DNA from: Opisthorchis felineus
Taxonomy: Eukaryota > Platyhelminthes > Trematoda > Opisthorchiida > Opisthorchiidae
NCBI GenBank assembly: GCA_004794785.1
Contig: SJOL01008389.1
Location: 261,010 to 325,009 of the forward strand
DNA: 64,000 nucleotides
Direction: 5' to 3'
Part shown: in pieces, positions 1 to 15,000 of the stretch
Layout: each line of letters starts with the position of its first letter
Numbering within the stretch: the stretch's first letter is position 1
The notes under the pieces: generated by a model
The model's database searches: none
What the model was told of the DNA's origin: nothing
What the model saw: the letters and a program-made list of their open reading frames with translations, nothing else
Program-made: the position numbers and the translations under genes

Positions 1-75
1 GAATTGGAATAGCCAATAAACGATGAGTATATTGGACACGTTCTTCAGTGAGCTGACAACACAGTCAAAAACTGC
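1..75 (-). CDS. Cav2: Cav2 exon: domain III S4-S5 linker and S5, cut by window edge
   Basis: The last 75 nt of the window's minus strand are open in the correct phase after acceptor CACCATAAAG. They read [20 protein letters not shown], then WLFQF. This is the domain III S4-S5 linker and the first part of S5 (relatives read [20 protein letters not shown]). The exon continues beyond base 1. Confidence 0.95.
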
Positions 76-3000
76 CTTTATGGTGAAGGATAGAAAAATT
101 CGACGGAGATTATTAGGTCAGTTTTGCACGCGGTCAGTGAGAAAATCCAATCCCGCATATTCCACGAAGATAAGACTTTTGATTCGAAGTATGCAATGTT
201 AGTCAAGTTAAAATAATACAAATTCCAGTGATATTAACGAGCTTCTCAACTGAATCCTTCAGTTATGGCATTCCTCAACAGCATGTGCTGCACGAAGGCC
301 ACCTCATGTTTCAGTTGGTATGCTATTTGAGATATCACAGTTCGTTTCCTTAAAGAGTATAACTGGATGTGGGGCTTCGGTTTAGGCTTACTCAGATAGG
401 TAGTATGGAACCGTCAGAATGTTTCATCTGAATGACGGCCACTTGGAGAATCTGATAAAAATCAATGTGTAGGTTGGAATTCCGCCTCACATTTATAGTA
501 ATGATGCTTTTGGATCCCCAAACTTAAGTGTTCTCGAACATGTTGAGACTTATTGTTTGGAAGAAGAAGGATTAATTAAGGATTTCAGACCGTTTTCTAA
601 AAGGGCACAAAAATACCGCCCCGACCCGTACAGTTGCACAGTTATGACTGAGTGTAAACATTTCTCCCTGTAGAAAACAACTTGTACCTGCGTAAAATAG
701 TATTCTGTTCAGATAAATGCGGCTAGTTACATCCATACTGGGAACTGTTCCTCTCAATTCATTTTTAAATGGTAACCTTTGATGCCACTGTAAGGATATT
801 CTGCAAATTCAACTGAGATTTCCTCCTGAAAATTAGGCCAACCTATGTTGAAAAATCAAGAATAACTTAACGGTTGTTACGTCCTTATTAGGAATTATTA
901 TCCTGTTTAAATGCCCGTTAATCACACTGCTGATTAGTCGTTTACGACTGAACGGTATAGTCACTAACTACCAGCCGAGAGGGTGCGAGTTCGAGTACCC
1001 TTAGAAATTCGTGAGACACGCACGGGTGATGACTCTCAAAGAGGATGAAACAGATGTACTGTATTTCTCGGATTTCACTTACAAGATAAAAGTACTATCA
1101 TTAAAATGTCAACTGTGTTGATTTTTAACATTATTTTTATGATGGGCACAACCACTACTAAAGCTTACTAATAAAAACAAACGAGACTTTTACATCAAAT
1201 CTTTCGAGACTGTAGGAGTGGCGGTCAACTTCTACGTGTGAAATGTGTGATAGCAGTCAATGGACACAATAGTATAACACGAAGAACAGTCTAGGGAAAG
1301 GTGGTGATACTAGTGCCGTCCTTACTGTTAAATTTAGTCAAAAAGAGAAAAGTGGCCTTTTTAAATTTAATTTAAATGCTCGTGTATTTTGGCCAAAATA
1401 TAAAACCAAAACAATATACCTTTGTACGTCTCCTATTCGGTATCGCACAACTTTTCAGTAGAGCTGGGTGGCGGGACCTTTTTCCGCTTTCAAAATCTGC
1501 CATTCAGTTGTTTTCTGCATCGCACACTTGATGAGTGCCAGTCAGTTCTATAACAATCCTGTGCTCTACTAGCTAGCTTTATACCACTGGATGGGATTCG
1601 ACGCCACTGTTTATGTATGGCGAAATTCTCCTGCCTTTTGAAATGCCACAAACAAGATAACAATGCTACTGTTCCAACATTTAAAAGTGGTGATGGAAAA
1701 CTGACAAAAATTGGTAAGACACTCAGCACTCCTTGATAATAGTACCAAGCACCACTGTAGTAGGCAGTTGAATTAGATCCATCTCTGAATATGACACAAC
1801 TGGCCGAGAACATATGTGCACATGCCGTATTCTACAGTAATGCCGTTAGCTGTATGAGAACTTCTGCACCGGAAAGTATACAACATTTCAGCATCGAAAT
1901 GATACGAACCCGTTTACACTTGGACAAGATTCTATCCATGCAGTGGAGTTCTATCGTTATTGGTTTCCTCTGTTTTTTAAGTTAGGAAACAAATAAAACA
2001 ACGATAAACAGGTCCAGTTTTACTTAGAACAATTCCCTTAAACAATTGTAGAATCAAACCTGTCGATACCGCGTTATCCCTAGTAATACTCTCACAATGT
2101 GAAAGTGGATGATTTCCGTTTCAAATAGCGAACGTTATCCACCAAAAAGGACGCCATCAGCCAGGCAAGTATTTGTCCTTCCCTCAGTTTCAAAATTATC
2201 TTAACCGATTTTTACCAAACGTTTGTCAAGCTGCTAAATGTTAAAGATTATAGCAGTGCGGAGAGGAATATGATAAAATTATGGTAAAGCCAATAAGTAA
2301 AACGCCCTTTTAAATTTAAGTTAGCTTTCCTTTCAGATTGAGTAACGTCTAAATTCTGCAGTATACAAAATATATCTCAATTGGTTTGTGAGAATTTTCT
2401 TTTAGACAAGTAAGATCCTTTTGAGTCCCAAAGTCCCTTTCGTGTGTGTTTCTTGATCGTTTGATGTACTTGACTCTTCATGGGACTATCAAGAAGTGGT
2501 AACAAAGTATAGCTAATTATCACATTTTGTGCTTAGCAGACAAATCATTTGACACACAAGCCTTATGACGGACCGTATTATTTGGTCTGCCAACTTGATA
2601 TCCCAGGAGAATTCTCTGGTCGGCAGCATTCATTGTAGGTTATCATGAACGTTTTCATTGAGCATTAAACAGCAATTTTGGCACAGTAAGAGAATGGACG
2701 CCTTGGAACAAAGTGTGACCATAACAAGGTGTTCACAGGTTCTTTATTAGATATACATAAATATTTTGATCACCATAGGTTTTCAGATAATCCAGCGCCG
2801 CTTTTCTGTCAAATCTATCTTTTCTTGGCATGACATTCATCGCTTGTCCGTGTACCGTTTTTGGCAGTAGAAAAATCAATTTCCTTGGAAAGATGGCTTA
2901 CACCTTTCATTATTCTGAACGGGGACTGAACGTGGTTGACACTTATGTCTGTTTCAAGTGGTCGATCTAGGCTTGAGGTGACGTTTCTATAGCAGTGTTT

Positions 3001-6000
3001 ACTTGAGAAATGTTACTGTAGAATAATATCGGATGCACCCCTAAAGTATACTAAAAATGCTAGCTTGTTGTAATGACCGGAACAAATTAACTAAAATTCC
3101 ATACAAGTTCATGGAGATACCAAACCAACCTTTAACTTCGGCACTCGGTTAATCGTCTTCAGTGGGCGCAGTACACGTAACACACGGAGTGACTTGATCG
3201 TATTAAGGTTTTTAGCCGATGTGTTGCCACCCATGTGCCTGGAATGAAGGATTGCAAATAAAAAATACCATTTTACCAGGTGGGTCCTTAGTTCACAATT
3301 TGCTTTCATTAGAAGAAAGCGACATATAGTGCTGCTCTTCGAGTCACTCAGTTCACTTACCTTTCTTCTTAGAGGAAACTACTCACCGGTTTGCTGAAAA
3401 GGTTTTGACAGCCCACGACCCGTTATGCCCTTCTTGGGGCTCATCAGGTAGACGCAGTCAATCTTATATTCATAAAAGTGAGATTCACGTGAGTCTGTCG
3501 TGAAGACCATATTGACATGCCTTTGAGCGCACTTGTCTTATTACCTCCCTGGTATTACACTAATAACCTATTTGTGTTGGGCGTGGTTGAGGTGAGCAGA
3601 ACCGGTCTAATATAAGGAGCAATTGTATCTCAAAGTGAGTTTAACAAGGTATCGCATCTCACGGTTTTGTGATGATACCCTCCGTTCCTTTGACAAACTT
3701 CCAAAATCAGGGGAAAAAATGTTTTTGTACATGTTGCTAGTTTGTGCATTTTTGAAAGCCTCTTTGTTTTCTTGCGCCAATTTTGACCGGTTTCTATATT
3801 TATGAGAGCGGGCGTGAACAAACATAGTGACTGACTGAAATTCCGTTATTCGAATAGAGGTAGTCCGTTGTAAGCTGAATAACACGATTCAATGACTAAA
3901 ATTCAGTTAAAGCACGCAAATTTCAACGATGCGCATTGAAGCGAGAGTGGTATTCTGAATGAAATGGAGCGTGGGCGTGTTTTCTTTCACCTGTGAGAGA
4001 ATTTCCCTAGGTCATATGATGACATTACTCAGGAAGTTGTCTATGTGCGCAAACTAAATGTTCTCACATGACAGCCTGGCAGGTGGCTGCCTTTTATACT
4101 GACATCAGTTGGGAGGGGGGGCGAGAGGCGATATGCACTCTTTTTCTAGGCTGTCCCCGGTTATTTCAACTTCAAATTTCATACCAGTGATTGGCTATAA
4201 TTATGGAGACTGTTGGATCCATTCAGTTGTGTGTGGTTACGCTGCCTCTTATGTGTAGCATTGTCATCCACTTGCGCTTGTTTCCGCAGAAGCTAACAGT
4301 TACGAGATTTTTGGTATGCTTGCCGATGATTTTGAAACTGCATCCACCAACTAACAATCTGGCCTCATTAGCTCGGGGGCTCAGATGATAAAGCTCCCTA
4401 TAAAGCTTCGGTTCAAGGTAACCAACCTCCCCATATTTTTTCAGTATTTTTGTGGTATACTCAAATGTACTGAAAATATTGGACTGATGTCCACGTTCTC
4501 CAAAACCCAATATTATGATATCAGGCTTAGCTTCACTTCCTGATTATGCCTGGTTGACACGTATGTACATCTAAGGTTTCTGATGATCTATTCGTTATGG
4601 ATACGTCCAGCCACATTTTAAGTTTATGATGGTAAATTTTAGGTCGACTCTTTGATGCATAATGCAGGCAAACGTCACATGATTGGATATTCTAATATAC
4701 CAGAAGAATGACCAAATGAAAACTGAAAATGAGAGAAGCTGTGGTCTCATCAGCTTGCGAGATAAGCTCTGCAACACTTGTCCAGCTTGAGCTCAGCTAA
4801 GAGTCTACAAAGAACTCGAGGGTCTTTGGTCACACCATAGCTTACAGGTTTTAATCTTCTGGCAAATCAATAAGAACAGGGAACCCTAGACGAGGATAAC
4901 ACAATGGATCAGGTTATATTTTGACTTACAGAGGGCGTTTCTTGGAGACAACACAAGGTTTAGCATACGTATGACCACACATGAAAGATGCCTAGATTCT
5001 TCAGATGGTCACATCCATTTCAACTGCAAGGACTGGTTTCTGATCCTAGTTTCCCACTTTCAATTTGGCTGCCAAATTTCAGACTTGTAGCCAAGTGTTG
5101 TCCTTTATCATCCTCAAATAGATGTTCAGGCTATCTCCAGTGTATGGACAGTATTTGAGTTAGTCGGGCTGAGATCATATATGACTGTAAAACTGGATCC
5201 GTTGGAGAACCATAAATATAAATCAGTGATCATTATTCGTAGCTTAAGCAATATGAAGAGCATTGGGACGCATCCGCATATAACACTGCAACACAATGTA
5301 GAAACCATAAATTTGGCTCTCGAATAAAGTTGTCAAACATTTTCCGTTCCACTGGAAAATCACGGCAAGTTCTGGCTTCATGATGTTGAGCAGCAAGTCA
5401 ACTGTTTTACTAGTTACTTTTTATGTGGCGGGCGAAAATAAGTCACGGGCTGTCCCACGACAATGGTATCAAGAATCGGTATTTTCATCGGGTTGGCATT
5501 GTAAGAAAATTTCTTTTTGAGCGCGACACGTACATCTGAAATGAATTAAGTGCCGTTCTATCTTCCAGTTTCGAGAAACTTTTTGGTGACAAAAAATTAC
5601 ACAGCAGTACTCAACTGAGTAGTACAATACTACCGCTCCCTAGTCCGACAGGTGCTTCGTTTTCTAATATATTCCAGGGGTTTCTGTCCAAAAATGACTG
5701 TTTGCGAAGAAGAGAGCTATCTGTTATTAACCAGATACAGTTTATATAATGACCTTGTAATGCATAGTGCCATTTCTTGATTTATGAGACTTTCCGGTGT
5801 GTACACGTTTGAGTGCCTACAGCAGGTAAATTTGTACACAGTTTATTGAATTGGTACTATAACTTCGGAACGCTACCCATCATAGCTTTTCACAAATATG
5901 GATATCATCCTTTACTGAATAGTTGTGGGTGCTAAAATGAGTCAGTGATTATTGTCAGCGTCTACGAACCACAAGAATGCTAAGTAATTGATAATCTGTT

Positions 6001-9000
6001 TTGCCCTTCACACAATCTGAGTGATCGGAATGGTAGAATGATTCAATTCAGTTGGGCTGGAAATGTACTTTCAGTATTCACTTGACTACTGATTAGTAGT
6101 TCGAATAATTTTCTACACCATCAAAAATGTGTTCCGTATCTATCCAGGAAACAGCGATTCATTGCAGGTTACTGAGAGGTAGAAGCTGGTGACTATTCTT
6201 TCCAAACAGTTTCGAATCTGAATTTCTAAGTGGTCTTTTGTTGAAACAGTCTACAGAAAACTGATGGACTGCTGGATTGATGAGTGCGTTTGTTTGAGCA
6301 CCGACCAGGTCGTCAAATGGTTTTCACCTGAAATTGCTTCTTTTGAAATTCAAGCTGAGTTTCGATGTACGTTCCCTCATCGAGAGCTGAAGCACATGTA
6401 AGATTGATGTGCATGCTGTTGTATCCTTGAGGGACATCTGAAACGGCCACTACGTATTCTTCCCAGTCGAATTTATGTATTTGGTGACCAATACCTTTAC
6501 CTGAGACACGCATACTCGGCCATGGTTAACGTCTATCTATTTTCACGAGATTTGATGCAGTATATTCACATCAGAACTACTTCCATAGCAGCCGGTCGAT
6601 TAAACACATTCAGAGGCACAGTTTAAACGAACAGAATAGAATACTATGGCTTTTTACTGACAGTTGTGGTTTGGGGCAAGAGAAACTTAGAGCTAGATAA
6701 TCTCTTCCAATGAACTCTTACTAAATTTCGCTAGAATCTAGAGGTATTGAAGAAGACAATACATTCGTTGTCCGCGAATTTTCTTATAGATAATGACTGG
6801 CAATCATTTTCGACGGACGGTTCAGACGACTATACGGACTCTGACACTAGCTTACACCTCCCGTGTGGAGAGGTTTGGTTACTGAAGAGGATGAATTTTT
6901 CGGGGATAGATTCACTATGTAGATAGGTGTTTGGGCATGCACAGTTAGCCAAAAATGCATTTAGATAGCACCTAGATACAATTTTATCCCTTCCTTTGGA
7001 CTTTTAATCTTACAATAATAGTTTACTTTGACACAGTATTCTGGTAAGTAGAGCTGACTTTTGTTTGATGTCACGAGAAAAACTAACCCACCATCAACTG
7101 GCAGATATTTTCTCACCGACCCGGTAGTTCTTAGCGGAAGAACAAAAAATCCAGCTCATCCTCCGGAATGCGAATGGGGAAAGCGTTTCGTCACCTAAAG
7201 AAGCTCCGGGGTATGGATGCAGATAGTAGATTCAATAAATGACGAGTGGGATCATCTTGATCCATAACCTTGTCAACAATCATAGTTGTATAGTCTCAAA
7301 GACTCCCTGGATGACTTTATGATCCTTCAAATAGGTCAAGAAATCTCCTCGTCGTTTTGGCTTTTCATTTTTGCCTGTCCTTAGAATAAAATGATGTGGC
7401 ATAACACTTTTCGGAAGAGTGTTACTTTTAACTTTTGACTTATCTTAAGGTCCAGATCAATGTTTGTTTTCTATCAGTCAGAGAGTCAGGTGTAATATAA
7501 CTTGTAATGCGTTTGCATCACACAAACCTGGTAAATATCAAAAATAACGAAATCTGACTGTAGTGCAACCATGAGAAAAAATCAGCACATCCTCTCACGC
7601 TATAACAGCGTTGTTTCCTTGCCTGGTAAATGTGTTGTAAATCCTTATGTATGTGTTGTTAGTCATTAAACTGACTGTCATGTAATACTTAGAATGATTT
7701 ACCGTGCAAATGCCGGCTGTGACCGGATGACTGTAGGCTTATCATAATGTGTAGGTTAGTTTTCCCGTGAGTCCAGATTTGCACTGTGCATATTCGGTTT
7801 ATCCACTGGTCTAGCCAAAACAGAGTATTCGGCAGGCAAGGAAAACCCACTGCAGAAAGCTACGGAAGCAGCAAACTGCTGCACGGAAATCTTTATATAG
7901 TTTGACTACTTACAGTGATCAGTAGGTAAAATATATGTTACAGGCATTTGCTTTCTCCATGGACCAGCAGACGTGGTTGGGGCCAGGACGAAACTCCAGA
8001 AGTGAAACAACTGTGGCCACCCGGCAGCTTCGCCTGTGCATGCATGTTGGCTGCTACCTAATTTTCCTAAAACGATACGTCACAAACAACTGCAGGAACC
8101 ATTTAAAATACCCGTGTGTAGAGAAAAGAAAAAACTCACCCAGAGGACGTAGTCGATCTTTTAAAAAGAAAGGTAGACAGGTGAAAATCATGTGTAACGA
8201 TGGAGTCTTATTCTAAGCAATGAAAACCAAGCTAAAGTGGTTGTCCTCGTTGTCAAAATCCAATGCTTCTCAACAGGGTCGCTAAGACACACGCTTAAAG
8301 CATTTTTTTCAATATGCGTAGGCTTTCCTCTGGACCGGAATTAAAATGGGAATTAATTCTTTCGGTGTAAGTTTCACAGTGTGTTCCCATTGTGGTATTG
8401 CTGCGTGATATCAAAATTTTGGTAGTGAGACTTAGTTTCAATGTACTTATGAAGATCTTCTAGATATTACGTTCCTAAATACTTGATGGATTAAATAATA
8501 CTACGAGTTGGAAGTTTCCAGTAATAAACTCTATAATTCACAGGATGAATTCACTGGTTTTGCTTCTGGGCAGTGTGAATTTATCTGGATCTATCTGACA
8601 AGAACATGAATACTGGCCATTTTCATCCTACACGTTAAGCTTCGCATTTTAGTCGTGTTTTCCCATAGGGTGCATTTATAGAAGCAAGCAGTGGAATAAA
8701 TTTCACGGAGAATAGAGACAATTTAACTGTCTGTTTTAATTAAGCGCCTCGAGGTCCTCGGTATGGTATAATTGTGACCACGGTTCATTTCACTTTTTGC
8801 CAATAAAAATAAAGTTTGGCATAAGATCGATAGGAAAAGTCATAAAATTTCAACATCCAAACCGCTCCGAATCCTGGATATATCGCCTGTGACCGGTTTT
8901 ATCTACATGTTTGTATGCCAACAAACAGGATACGGGTTGGTCAGTTAATGACTTGCTTTATTCACTTGTTTGCCGTATACATAATCAGCAGAATAAATAG

Positions 9001-12000
9001 GTTTACTTGCTTCGGGCAGATAAGTTGTTTTGATCTGGTAACTGCTGGTAGAAGGAGTATCAGGTGTGTAATTATACTGCAAACATTGAATTGAAATCAT
9101 TTTACACAACAAAGCTATGCTACTTCCGGCTCTGTACATTTATCCTAGAGCACCGACTGTTGGAGGTTTAAAAAGCATTGGTTTATCCAGTTGGTAAACC
9201 AACCATTAATAATGAGATCCCTATGCCTATCTTTTAGTCTAGACGATAAACGATACCAAGATTTGACTACCAGGAGGTATTTTCTGGGCTTCGAATCAAT
9301 GGGCAACATAACCCATTCTTTTGAAGTTCACTTATCAGTTGTTATTCAATTATTCATCTATTAACTAGTCGTCTGGTGCAGTCAGGCTGAGGTGCATACA
9401 GCCCTCCGGTTTGCTTGATTCTATGGATTTATAGGCAATTGTATGCATCATTCAAAAGCAACAATCTGGTTTTCACTGGCAGCTGGAGATTCTCAGCAAT
9501 GTGTCAATGTATTTGAAAGTTTGTTGCTGTTATCTGCTCACTGAAAGGAAATGACCTCTACTTGGCGTGGCCTCGCACCCTCTTATCATAAAAAGAAACG
9601 GTTCGAGTAGTTAAGAAAATGAGGTCAAGAGGAATTCGTTTTTTTCCAACTTCCTGTTTCAAACAAAGTTTTATCCTGTTTAAACATCGTTGAAGTAGGC
9701 TAAATGCCACTTCCCCTAATAAGGATGTGTTCCGTGTGAAGTTACATGTGACAATCTTTCAAATGTTAGTAGTAAATTTGCAAAATCCCGGAAAGATGGC
9801 CCACGCTGTAGCCATGGCACACATGTGTTTGTAACTAAAGCACAAATATCATAACCATTATTTGTTGGCTGCATTTGATCAAACAATAGCGGTATGACTG
9901 TAGTCTGCGCACGTTGGGCGCATGTGAATTTTCATGTCTGAACAGGCGCTGGTGGAGTAGTGGTAACAGGCTCGCCTCGCATGTCGGATGTCCGGAGTTC
10001 AAATCCCTGCACGGTCTTTGGATATGCACTGCGATGAGCACTGATAAGAGCGAAACTGGAGTCCAGTACTTCCCTTTGGTGTGGGCTCACCGGAATAATT
10101 ACGCCAGAACAGGAGGATGACCGCTCAAGCGAGAGTGGTGTGAATATGAACAAATTTAGGTTACTTTCACCAAACTTTCTGTTCCATGATGAGGCTGGAT
10201 GCGCTTGCAGTTGGTGAGGAGGGCTGCAACGTTCTTTCGCTTAATGGGACAAAATAGTCTGTAAAACCACTAAACATAGATGAAGAGAATGATTTGTTTT
10301 CCGGTGAAAAAATCCTGAGCTTCTTTCATTCAGCTGGCCAGTTGAACTGGCGCAGCCGTATGCAATATGGTAGAAATAATAACTAAAATCGACAAATCTG
10401 TTGAAATTTGGCAGTACGCCTCGCTGACTTACCGGACGACGAATGCGACTAATGCAAAAAATACAACAATGGCATCCAGTATGTTCCACGCATCACGGAA
10501 ATATGAACCAGGATGTAGAACTACGCCCAAATCAATAACCTGAAATGAATAGGAATCACAACACTTTAGAACGATGAGATTTCTTTTTAAAAAATTGAAT
10601 AAATGGTGAAAAAATCAAACAGGATTGTTCCTTTTACAATTCCATACACCCTTAAATAGGTTCCTTCCAGTGTCTGAGCACCAAGCCATCCCATTAACCT
10701 TGCTAGATGTTTGAGTAAAACTCAAATCCAGTGCTTCCTTCCTCTGGTTCGGATTTAAAATGATGACTGCGCCAAGACGGGACAAGGACTTTTCAAACAT
10801 TCACCTATTAGAGGGTATAATGTCCACTAACGTAAACGCCTTTATTCGGGTTTACTGTGCCAACCTGGACCGACTCACTAGCCCTGAGATAACTCAGAGA
10901 GCGCCGAGCATCAGAGTTGCATTGCACAGATTCAAGGAGTGAAGCCAAATGGGTTGGATTAAAACAGGTTACAATGTGGCGATCAGGCACTGCCAGTTAA
11001 GCAGACGAATGTAGTCCGTCAGGTCACGCACACAATGCGTGATGCAGTCGTTTGCTTAAACCAGGCTGCGCGAGATAACATGTCCCTCTTTGAGTGGTGA
11101 TGGTAGGACTGCAAAAGAGGATCGACTTATACAGGATGCGCACGACGTTTTGTCCGTTTGGGGTGTGATACGAATAAGAAATTCGTTTTGGGGTTGGTAC
11201 CTATGTATGATTGATTTGGTAACCCAAAGGCATCAAGTAGCATATCCAACGAGGCGCTTCTGGATGGCATACAATTATCCGACGAAGTGTGTGGGGGATA
11301 CGGACGCATCTGGTTTACATATCTGAATCAGATATGTGAACCAATATTTAACAGATAAAACATCCTTCTATGGCGTGACTGAAGTGGTTGTCCAAGTTGC
11401 GGGTGAGACTCTGTTATCTCGAACACACACTGAGGTATACTTCCATCCTGCTACTTTCAATCCAAGACACTGAAAACGCTCCTAACAAAAAGACGATTTG
11501 GTTTCGGTTCCTACATCTTGTGTCAATCAATCTCTTATTTTGCACAAAAGGTGGCTGCATTCATATGAAGTTACTAATAATCCCTGTCTTTCTGCTTTAT
11601 TTTTGAGAACATTAAAGATGTCCCCTCATTAGTCAAGAATGGAATTCTGCAAGACAGCCGCTGTTTGGAGTACAAAACTGCTGATTTTAATCAAGAGTAG
11701 AGGTTGAGGCTAAAATTTTTAGTAATTCTGTCCCAAATTAAGCCACCTTTCACAACTTGTGCTCTAAATCTGCAAGACCCATGCAGCAAAATAACCATAT
11801 CATTCTGCAACGGAAACCCGTATATACGTTTGATGCACTGCTCATTCATTTCGACCACTATTTTTAAGCCTCCCGATCGAGCAGCCAAGCGGCTGGTTAA
11901 TTACGAAACCGTGTCGATACCTACCACAAGAGTGGTAGGTATGTAGATTTGACAGGTGCAAAAGATTGCGATTTTGGCTTGTTATTTTTTTATTTTGTTT

Positions 12001-15000
12001 TGAGGTTTGGTAACTGAGTTCAGATGACCAAATGGGATTTACTGGGTCCGTAAATTGCTTGTGCTGAAATTCCACAGAACCGACGGGTTGAAGAAACCTC
12101 CGGTTTTGAAACTTTAGCTCTGGATTTGGCTTCTAAGTTTTACAGTGCACCAGCCTGACGAGCTTATTAACAACGTCACTTTAGTTGCCACAACAATAAC
12201 CAAAGCACTGCAGACCCTACCAAAAATACGAACGAAGATACTGGAGCCTGTAGGTATTTGAAATTCATTCCTTAAACGGTGATGACTCCAGTTGTCTTGA
12301 AACGGCTTTAACCTGATGTCAGCAAGTAGGAAGGCGTTGGCCAAAAGTTAGCTATCACTTCAATAACAATTTTATGGCTGCTCTGAGAATAACTGGAATA
12401 ACATCAGGTTTTTACATTCTTGATGAAACAGAATGCAATAATTGTACACTGTTAAGCACAATACAGTATACATTAAAATGCTCGAACGTATTTACGTTGT
12501 ATTTACATTATATTTACATATTATTTGGTCCCAAGAGCACTTAAAACATTTCATTAGGAAGCAAAAATTATTAGCGCCGTATGCAAATATAAAATTTGGT
12601 TTGTTGCCACCCCACAAACGAACACCTCGATATATACTGTCTGTTTCCAGGGCAGCAACCAAACGTTCAACCCGGCTATCGTGAAATTGTTTGAGAAAAT
12701 TATGTTAGCTGCACTTAGTCGCGCGGTGACAATCGTTTCGCGTACCTCCATGGGCCTCTGTTATGGCGCAACTAAACGAAGTCTAGGTTGAGAATGAAAG
12801 TACCAACCACTAGTATTGGGGTTGCAAATCATTTTGATGGCTAGTGCGTGGTGATGATGCTTTGCCCCCGATTACTGGTAAACAAGATTGGTATAGAGGG
12901 TAGACGCTGCCAACTCTTTTAACTGCCAGAATTTTTCCGTTAAATGAAAATCTTAGACGGAGTTCAACTTAAAACGGGAATCTTCAAGGTTCTTGATGAG
13001 TTTAGGTTTTTCTTAGAAAAGGAGAACCGGAAATCGGATTCTTCCCCTAAGTGAGTGCATGGAAGTCAGTTCCTGAACAATAATAACGCTTTCTTCAAAA
13101 CTCATCCGGTAAGAGGCAACTCCATTATGCCACCATTGGAAAATTCTTTATATTTTTGTTCTTGAGGATGCCACAGTAAAGTCAGACAATATGCTACTCT
13201 TAAAACCTGTTGTAGACGCCTTCATCCGCTTGATTGGCTTTATGGCAGTGTGGGTATATTTCACAGCGTACTCACAAGGGTTATTGCGTGATTGTTTGCC
13301 CACTACCAACAATCCGCTTGTTTTTTCAAGTCTGATTTAACCTGCAATTGTGCAGCGTCTAACATACAGCGGATCATTTTAAAGTCTGGCGCACCGAATC
13401 ACAGATGACTGTTCAGGTTGATACGTCTGTAGAATTCGTCGTGCCTCAGTGTGTGACCCAGCGGATCCTACAGAAAACCATGATCCATCCGTGTTGAGTC
13501 TATGTAGCACCCGAAAAAAGCGATTCCCAATGATCTCAACTGGATCCATGTGCATCCCAGATGATGAAGGAGATTGGCTCAAGCTTCGTTGCCTTGAGCC
13601 TGTGGTAGATCTCACAGTGTTCATGTAACATTTGATCATACGAAGAGAATGAAAATGCTTCAGATGCTCCTGCTGCTACAAGTCGTGAGCAGGAGTAAAC
13701 TTTCCAATCCTAGCCACATCCTGGAGCTGGTCGGGGCTCATTTTCATTCTGCTTGTCTGGTTACACAAAGAGTGATCTTCACCCATATGCTTAAGCGATT
13801 TCCACTCAAGTCGTAGACATTCAAGACCGCGCTGTCTCAGTGTAACGTGTGGCAATTGGTCCCATACCTCCTAAAGGTTCGATTGAGTAGAGGATGCAGA
13901 CGCTGATGCCTGTCATCAGCATAAAGCACTCATGAGAACATGTTAGCCTTCCACGCGTACCACCAAAATAGCACGCAAACTTCAAAGCCCATGTTGTTAT
14001 GGGTTCTAAGGCTGCTTATGAATTCCTAGTTGGAGCAGAATTGAAGCTTATTATCAGAAGTGCTCACTTTGAAAGCTTCCGCCGCCCTGCCAAAACCAAC
14101 GAAAGAGTGAGATTTTCAAGACATCGACCCATCAAAAGGTCAGACGCAAGATTAAAACTGTTCAAATATATGCTGGGGTTTTTTAATATGTTTTTATTTT
14201 TCCGGGGGGAGGGTAGCTATTTCTACCCGAGTTTGAGTTCGTACTCCTTCACCACGGTGGTGCTTTGCCCCCCTACTTATATGTAAACAGATAATTTGTC
14301 AAGCCATTATCAATCGAGAGGCCGTCATGCTCCACAGATTTTATACGACTGGAATATATGGAAAGCCCTACTAAATAACAGACATTCTGTTCCTGACCGT
14401 TCCTCCCGTTTATACAGCCGTCCCCCTCAAAAAAGACGATGTAAAGAATTTTCCGATGGCTTGTCCTTTCTAAGGGTGCTCTCTCATGAGGGTGAATACG
14501 CCACTGTCAAGCCCTCTAAAATATATTACGTAAAGAGTATTTGAATTCGGGATGTACCCACCCAAAAAGATGTAAGCCGATGAACGGCTTTAGGTTAGCT
14601 GGACTACAATAATTTTCTATTTTTAGTGGGGGTTTTATTGTTTGGCTCAAACGGCTAAAATTCGTATAACCTTCTCGGAAACAAAGGCGTTCTGTGGGAT
14701 CAGCTTACAGCCACGAACAGGTTTGGAAAACCCAGTGCCACCTGACCGTTTTTTCTTCAACTAAAATTTTGCATGAAATTCATGCTTAGCAAAGGTTTTT
14801 TGTTCTGTTCCCCATTTTTATATGAATTCTTGAATACAGAGGAGTACATATTCTCCCGACTTTGAAACCCATACATGTGAATCGCACAGTGGACTTTTAC
14901 TGTTCGGTGACTAAAAATATACCAAGTCGGTCTTCGTGACCTTTCTTCCTTTCCATCCTTCAGGATATTTATATATGAATTCATACTAACAGGCAGTCGG

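Larger units (their letters stand above)
3239..10432 (-). other. Intron between the IIIS4 and IIIS3 exons (7.2 kb)
   Basis: The longest intron joining two adjacent, confidently identified exons. It carries a decayed hammerhead-like motif near 3.4 kb and a tRNA-derived SINE near 10.0 kb. An open minus-strand frame of 95 codons at 4223-4510 shows no recognisable domain. I see nothing else definable. Confidence 0.75.

Noticed and set aside
13379..13639. 86-codon minus frame that looked like retroelement protein
   Set aside because: No diagnostic motif, and a single short frame is not enough to call an element.
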